Assembly: GCF_024749285.1 (NCBI RefSeq)
Contig: NZ_CP087196.1
Span: forward strand, 4,526,001-4,590,000
Source of the DNA: Pseudomonas sp. B21-015
Lineage (GTDB): Bacteria; Pseudomonadota; Gammaproteobacteria; Pseudomonadales; Pseudomonadaceae
DNA length: 64,000 nucleotides
Direction of reading: 5' to 3'
The position numbers and the translations under genes are program-made. The notes under the pieces were generated by a model. The model searched no databases. It saw nothing but the letters and a program-made list of their open reading frames with translations, and had not been told where the DNA came from. This document shows, piece after piece, positions 60,593 to 64,000 of this stretch (position 1 is the stretch's first letter; every line of letters starts with the position of its first letter).

Positions 60593-61048
60593 TCAGTTTT
60601 TTTTCGGGCCCTGAAGTTGCAGCTGTTCCGGGGTATCGGGCAGGCGTTCGACCACTGCGAGCTTTTCCGGCAACTGACGTTTGCGCCAGGCGCGGAAGGC
60701 GTTGAGCTCGTCATCGAGGACTTTCATCAGCCAGGCCAGCACGGCAATGTCGTCGAGCATGCCGAATACCGGGATGAAATCCGGGATCGCATCCACCGGG
60801 CTCAGGAAATACATCAGGCCCGCCACCACCGAAACCAGTGCTTTCGGGCTGATGGCCCGGTACTCGCCACGCCAGTAGGCCAGGCAGAGTGCCTGCAACA
60901 GGCGCAGATCGTCTTTGAGCTTGCCCAGGCGATTGCCTTGGCTGGCCCCTTTGCTGGCAACTGCGAACAGCAGGGTCGGCAAACGACCACGGGCGAGCAG
61001 GCGTCCGGCCAGAGGCAGGAAACGAGCGAAATTCCAGGGCGTTTTCAT
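60593..61048 (-). CDS. YkvA (DUF1232) family membrane protein
   Basis: A 151-residue protein from ATG 61048 (MKTPWNFARFLPLAGRLLAR) after GGGAGG. DUF1232 signature: GLMYFLSPVDAIPDFIPVFG, then MLDDIAVLAWLMKVLDDELN, the conserved Y-xx-SPIDLIPD-type motif. One or two hydrophobic helices are present. Function unknown; widespread in Pseudomonas. An earlier in-frame start at 61111 lies in the promoter-like region and is rejected. Confidence 0.88.
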   Translation of the reverse strand: MKTPWNFARFLPLAGRLLARGRLPTLLFAVASKGASQGNRLGKLKDDLRLLQALCLAYWRGEYRAISPKALVSVVAGLMYFLSPVDAIPDFIPVFGMLDDIAVLAWLMKVLDDELNAFRAWRKRQLPEKLAVVERLPDTPEQLQLQGPKKN

Positions 61049-61192
61049 CTTTTCCTCCCACTGAAATGTTATCCACACAAATTGTGGATAACCTTGTGAA
61101 CAGAGCTGCATTTCACCGCTGGAAGCCCCGTTTCATAAGGGCCTGACTCAGATCGGGCGTTTTTTACTCACATAAAAAAACCCAAGAATTCA

Positions 61193-61331
61193 TTGACTTG
61201 GCACCTCGGGCCGTCTAGCTCTGACGTCCTCACGGACTATGACTTCAGCGTGCTGCATCCGTTCGCTTTGTTTACCTCCACTGAACGCCAGATGCAACAA
61301 CGCCCCGCATAAGCGAGGCGTTGTTTTTAGA
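61193..61331 (+). ncRNA. Candidate small RNA with own promoter and terminator
   Basis: TTGACT at 61193 and TAGCTC at 61216 (17-base spacing) form a loose sigma70-like promoter. About 100 bases later an intrinsic terminator (caacgccccgc-ataa-gcgaggcgttg then ttttta) ends at about 61331. Both neighbours are on the minus strand, and no open frame with a ribosome site lies between. The hairpin could equally serve the FKBP gene from the other side. No match to a named RNA is claimed. Confidence 0.35.
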
Positions 61332-61342
61332 GCAGACGCGAA

Positions 61343-62056
61343 TTACTTGGCGGCGTCTTGTTTGGCTGGATCCTTGATGGCCAGCAGCTCCAGGTCGAAT
61401 ACCAGCACCGAGTTGGCTGGAATCGCCGGGCTTGGGCTTTGGGCGCCGTAAGCCAGGTCGCTAGGGATGTACAGTTTGTACTTCTCGCCAACGTGCATCA
61501 GTTGCAGGCCTTCGACCCAACCCGGAATCACACCGCTGACCGGCAGATCGATCGGGCTGCCGCGCTCGACGGAGCTGTCGAAAACAGTGCCGTTGGTCAG
61601 TTTACCGGTGTAGTGAACAGTCACTACGTCGGTCGGCTTGGGCTGTGCGCCATCGGCCTTCTTGACCACTTCATATTGCAGGCCGGAAGCCGTGGTGATG
61701 ACACCGGCTTTCTTGCCGTTCTCTTCGAGGAATTTCTTGCCGGCAGCTGCCGACTCTTCGCTCATCTTGGCCAGACGCTCTTCAGCACGCTTCTGCAGTG
61801 CTGCGAAGGCTTCAACCAGTTCCTCATCCTTCAGCTTTTGTTCTTTCTTGCCGACGGCATCTTCGATGCCTTGGGCTACAGCTTTGGAATCCAGATCATC
61901 CATGCCTTCCTGAGCCAGGCTCTTGCCCATGTTCAGGCCAATGCCGTAGGAAGCTTTTTGCGCCGGGGTTTTCAGCTCTACGCTGGTCTGCGAATCACAA
62001 CCCGCAAGTACCAGGCCAACCAGGGCCACCGCCGCCGCCAACCGATGCTGTTTCAT
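61343..62056 (-). CDS. FKBP-type peptidyl-prolyl isomerase lipoprotein (FkpA/Mip-like)
   Basis: A 237-residue protein. The signal peptide ends in a lipobox, VGLVLAGCDSQ (C20 lipidated), so it is anchored in the outer or inner membrane facing the periplasm. The N-terminal dimerisation domain (TPAQKASYGIGLNMGKSLAQ, then a long helix EELVEAFAALQKRAEERLAK) precedes the FKBP domain: VVTVHYTGKLTNGTVFDSSV, GVIPGWVEGLQLMHVGEKYK, IPSDLAYGAQSPSPAIPANS, VFDLELLAI. It assists folding of envelope proteins. Confidence 0.95.
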   Translation of the reverse strand: MKQHRLAAAVALVGLVLAGCDSQTSVELKTPAQKASYGIGLNMGKSLAQEGMDDLDSKAVAQGIEDAVGKKEQKLKDEELVEAFAALQKRAEERLAKMSEESAAAGKKFLEENGKKAGVITTASGLQYEVVKKADGAQPKPTDVVTVHYTGKLTNGTVFDSSVERGSPIDLPVSGVIPGWVEGLQLMHVGEKYKLYIPSDLAYGAQSPSPAIPANSVLVFDLELLAIKDPAKQDAAK

Positions 62057-62316
62057 GCTATTTCCTTGTTCATGCGCCTAAAGGGCAATCGAGTAAAGCC
62101 GCGAGCTTATCAGGCCGCCACGACCAATGGCTACCGGCATGAGAGCAGCAAACATCCGATAAGTTCAGGTGCCTAAACGCATTTGGGCAATAGAAGAATG
62201 AAGCTTCTGTCATCTTGCGCCCACAGCCCCGGATACCGGTTCCCACAGCCTCTGGAGTAATGGCCTCTTGCCGCACCTCGTCAGCTGAGGCATAAGAGAG
62301 CTACAAATTGACAAGG

Positions 62317-64000
62317 ATGTTTCTCTTGCGCCTCATATTCCGCTTGCTGATTCTGATCGCCGTATTGCTGGGCCTGGGCCTCGCCGTGGTGCTGTACTAC
62401 GTCGCCAACCCGAAATTGCCAGCCTGGTCCCCCGCGCAACAGGTGCATTACCTGGAGCAATGGAGCGCTGCCGACCGCCAGGCTTACTACTTCACGCCTC
62501 AGGGCACTCAGGTCAAAGGCTTGCGCTATGACTGGTTCAACGCCCTCGAACTGCCCTTTTCGCAAAGCCGGTTCGCCGCTCCCGAATACCTCGCGCGCTT
62601 TGGTTTTCTGATCGACCCAAGCCTGAAAGCCACGCCGAACAATCCCGCAAACCTGCCCGTGGGTTTTACCCGTCATCAAAACCCCGGCAGCCAGGACGAG
62701 TTTCTGGACATCACCTGCGCCGCCTGCCACACCGGCGAATTACGCTTCAATGGCCAGGCCGTGCGCATTGACGGCGGTTCGGCCCAGCATGTGTTGCCCT
62801 CCAGCGTCCCGACCCTGCGCGGCGGCAGCTTCGGCCAGGCACTGGTGGCCAGCCTCGCCTCGACTTACTACAACCCGTGGAAATTCGAACGTTTCGCGCG
62901 CAATGTTTTGGGTCAGGACTACGACGCGCGTCATCAACAGCTACGCCAGGACTTCAAAGTCTCCCTCGATACCTTCTTGAAAGTGGCCTGGAACGACACC
63001 CATCGCGGCCTTTACCCCACCGAAGAAGGCCCTGGCCGCACCGACGCCTTCGGGCGCATTGCCAACGCCAGCTTCGGCGACGCCATTTCGCCCGCCAACT
63101 ACCGCGTGGCCAACGCGCCGGTGGACTACCCGCAACTGTGGGACATGTGGACCTTCGACTGGGTGCAGTGGAACGGTTCGGCGCAGCAACCGATGGCCCG
63201 CAATATCGGCGAGGCCCTGGGTGTGGGCGCCACGCTGAACTTCTTCAACAGCAGCGGGCAGCCCCTCAAGGGCGATGACCGCTACCCGTCCAGCGTCCGG
63301 GTGCGCGACCTGTACCGGATCGAGCAAACCCTGCAACGACTCAAACCGCCCGCCTGGCCGGAAACCCTGCTGGGCACCATCGACAAGCCCCTGGCCGCAA
63401 AAGGCCGCGCCCTGTTCACTGAAAACTGCGCCGGATGCCACGTGCCCCGCGTCACCCAAATCGATGGCAGACCGGTGCAACATCTGAAATTGCTGCCCGT
63501 GGAGGTGATGGGCACAGACCCCGGTGCCGCCAACAATATTGCCGACCATCGCTTCGATCTGACGGCTTTGCAATGGGATCCGGCAGAGCTTGCGCAACTG
63601 GACGTACAACTGCATCCCAAACCCACGGAACCCTTGGATTTGAGCCAGTTGTCAGTGGCCAAGGGGCTCGCTTATGTCACTGCTTTCGTGAGCAACCAGG
63701 CCTATCGCGAAGCCAATGTGACACCGGCGGAGCGCCCGAACCTGGACGGTTTCGGCCTGCCTATCGGCGTTCAGGAGTTGCGCAGCTACAAAGCCCGACC
63801 ACTGGCGGGCGTCTGGGCCACACCGCCGTTTCTGCACAACGGTTCGGTGCCGAGCATTTATCAACTGCTTTCGCCCCAGGATGAACGCCCGACCACGTTC
63901 TACAAGGGCACCTTCGAATACGATCCGAAACACTTGGGCTATCGCACCGAAGCCTTCAACAACGGATTTGTGTTCGACACGCGTATCACCGGCAATCACA
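62317..64000 (+). CDS. Di-haem c-type cytochrome, peroxidase/RoxA-like (runs off right edge)
   Basis: ATG 62317 (AAGG upstream), open for 561 codons to the window end. The N-terminal membrane anchor is MFLLRLIFRLLILIAVLLGL; the rest is periplasmic. Haem-binding CxxCH motifs are C134-A-A-C-H (DITCAACHTGEL) and C371-A-G-C-H (NCAGCHVPRV). VWATPPFLHNGSVPSIYQLL near residue 507 is the hallmark of the MauG/cytochrome-c-peroxidase superfamily. The large size and the WFNALE motif near residue 73 recall the di-haem oxygenases (RoxA, and the P. aeruginosa oleate diol synthase pair). Substrate is not predictable. Confidence 0.88.
   Translation, partial: MFLLRLIFRLLILIAVLLGLGLAVVLYYVANPKLPAWSPAQQVHYLEQWSAADRQAYYFTPQGTQVKGLRYDWFNALELPFSQSRFAAPEYLARFGFLIDPSLKATPNNPANLPVGFTRHQNPGSQDEFLDITCAACHTGELRFNGQAVRIDGGSAQHVLPSSVPTLRGGSFGQALVASLASTYYNPWKFERFARNVLGQDYDARHQQLRQDFKVSLDTFLKVAWNDTHRGLYPTEEGPGRTDAFGRIANASFGDAISPANYRVANAPVDYPQLWDMWTFDWVQWNGSAQQPMARNIGEALGVGATLNFFNSSGQPLKGDDRYPSSVRVRDLYRIEQTLQRLKPPAWPETLLGTIDKPLAAKGRALFTENCAGCHVPRVTQIDGRPVQHLKLLPVEVMGTDPGAANNIADHRFDLTALQWDPAELAQLDVQLHPKPTEPLDLSQLSVAKGLAYVTAFVSNQAYREANVTPAERPNLDGFGLPIGVQELRSYKARPLAGVWATPPFLHNGSVPSIYQLLSPQDERPTTFYKGTFEYDPKHLGYRTEAFNNGFVFDTRITGNH

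Noticed and set aside
60581..60602. Hairpin ctgaatcggttcag plus T-run as terminator
   Set aside because: The T-run is on the + strand while both neighbouring genes are on the minus strand, and it overlaps the end of the YkvA gene; no + strand transcript is evident.

Overview
This 64 kb window looks like a chromosomal segment of a Pseudomonas of the P. fluorescens/P. putida type. The evidence is high GC with GC3-rich codon use, many Pseudomonas-style REP inverted repeats between genes, a TTG-started minD in a minCDE operon, DUF3509 and DUF6124-like proteins typical of the genus, and PuuD-type urate oxidation. No tRNA, rRNA, CRISPR array or prophage was recognised.

Layout. 1-14.4 kb is housekeeping: a PLDc_N membrane protein (cut at the edge), an ankyrin protein, a FATP-like acyl-CoA synthetase, a minus-strand operon aroC-MFS-mtnB-mtnD-mtnC (chorismate synthase plus methionine salvage), prmB, an isochorismatase-fold protein, an Smr protein, folE and a glutaredoxin-like protein. 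14.6-24 kb is a purine catabolism island: NCS2 permease, uraH, puuE, uraD, alc, allA, puuD and a Tsx-like outer-membrane channel. Together these convert urate to glyoxylate. Three TTGTATACAA-type palindromes in front of its transcription units point to one shared regulator. 24-31 kb holds a patatin, an LpxL-type acyltransferase, minCDE, rluA and an M18 aminopeptidase. 31-37.4 kb is an ABC importer cluster with a divergent UTRA regulator, an alkaline-phosphatase-superfamily hydrolase and a HAD phosphatase, probably for an organophosphorus compound of unknown identity. 37.5-42.7 kb holds a quinone oxidoreductase, Prc protease and an EAL-GGDEF protein.

42.7-60 kb is an accessory, partly decaying region. 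It has an IS1182-type element, a GlxA-like regulator facing a SLAC1/TehA-like channel, a Gdx-type SMR exporter, remnants of a membrane sensor, YceI, an SDR and an RTX protein, and a second, deleted IS. Inside it is an apparently functional redox/metal module: a two-component system whose response regulator is frameshifted at an A7 run and now reads into its kinase, then divergently PepSY protein, DUF2271 protein, PepSY-flavodoxin reductase, ApbE flavin transferase and a VIT-type metal transporter. The DUF2271 protein carries a DGVSGAS motif resembling an ApbE flavinylation site.

60-64 kb returns to core genes: YkvA, an FKBP-type lipoprotein and a di-haem cytochrome c that runs off the right edge. 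A possible small RNA lies between YkvA and the FKBP gene. All functional calls come from reading the sequence and from knowledge of protein families; no database search was made.
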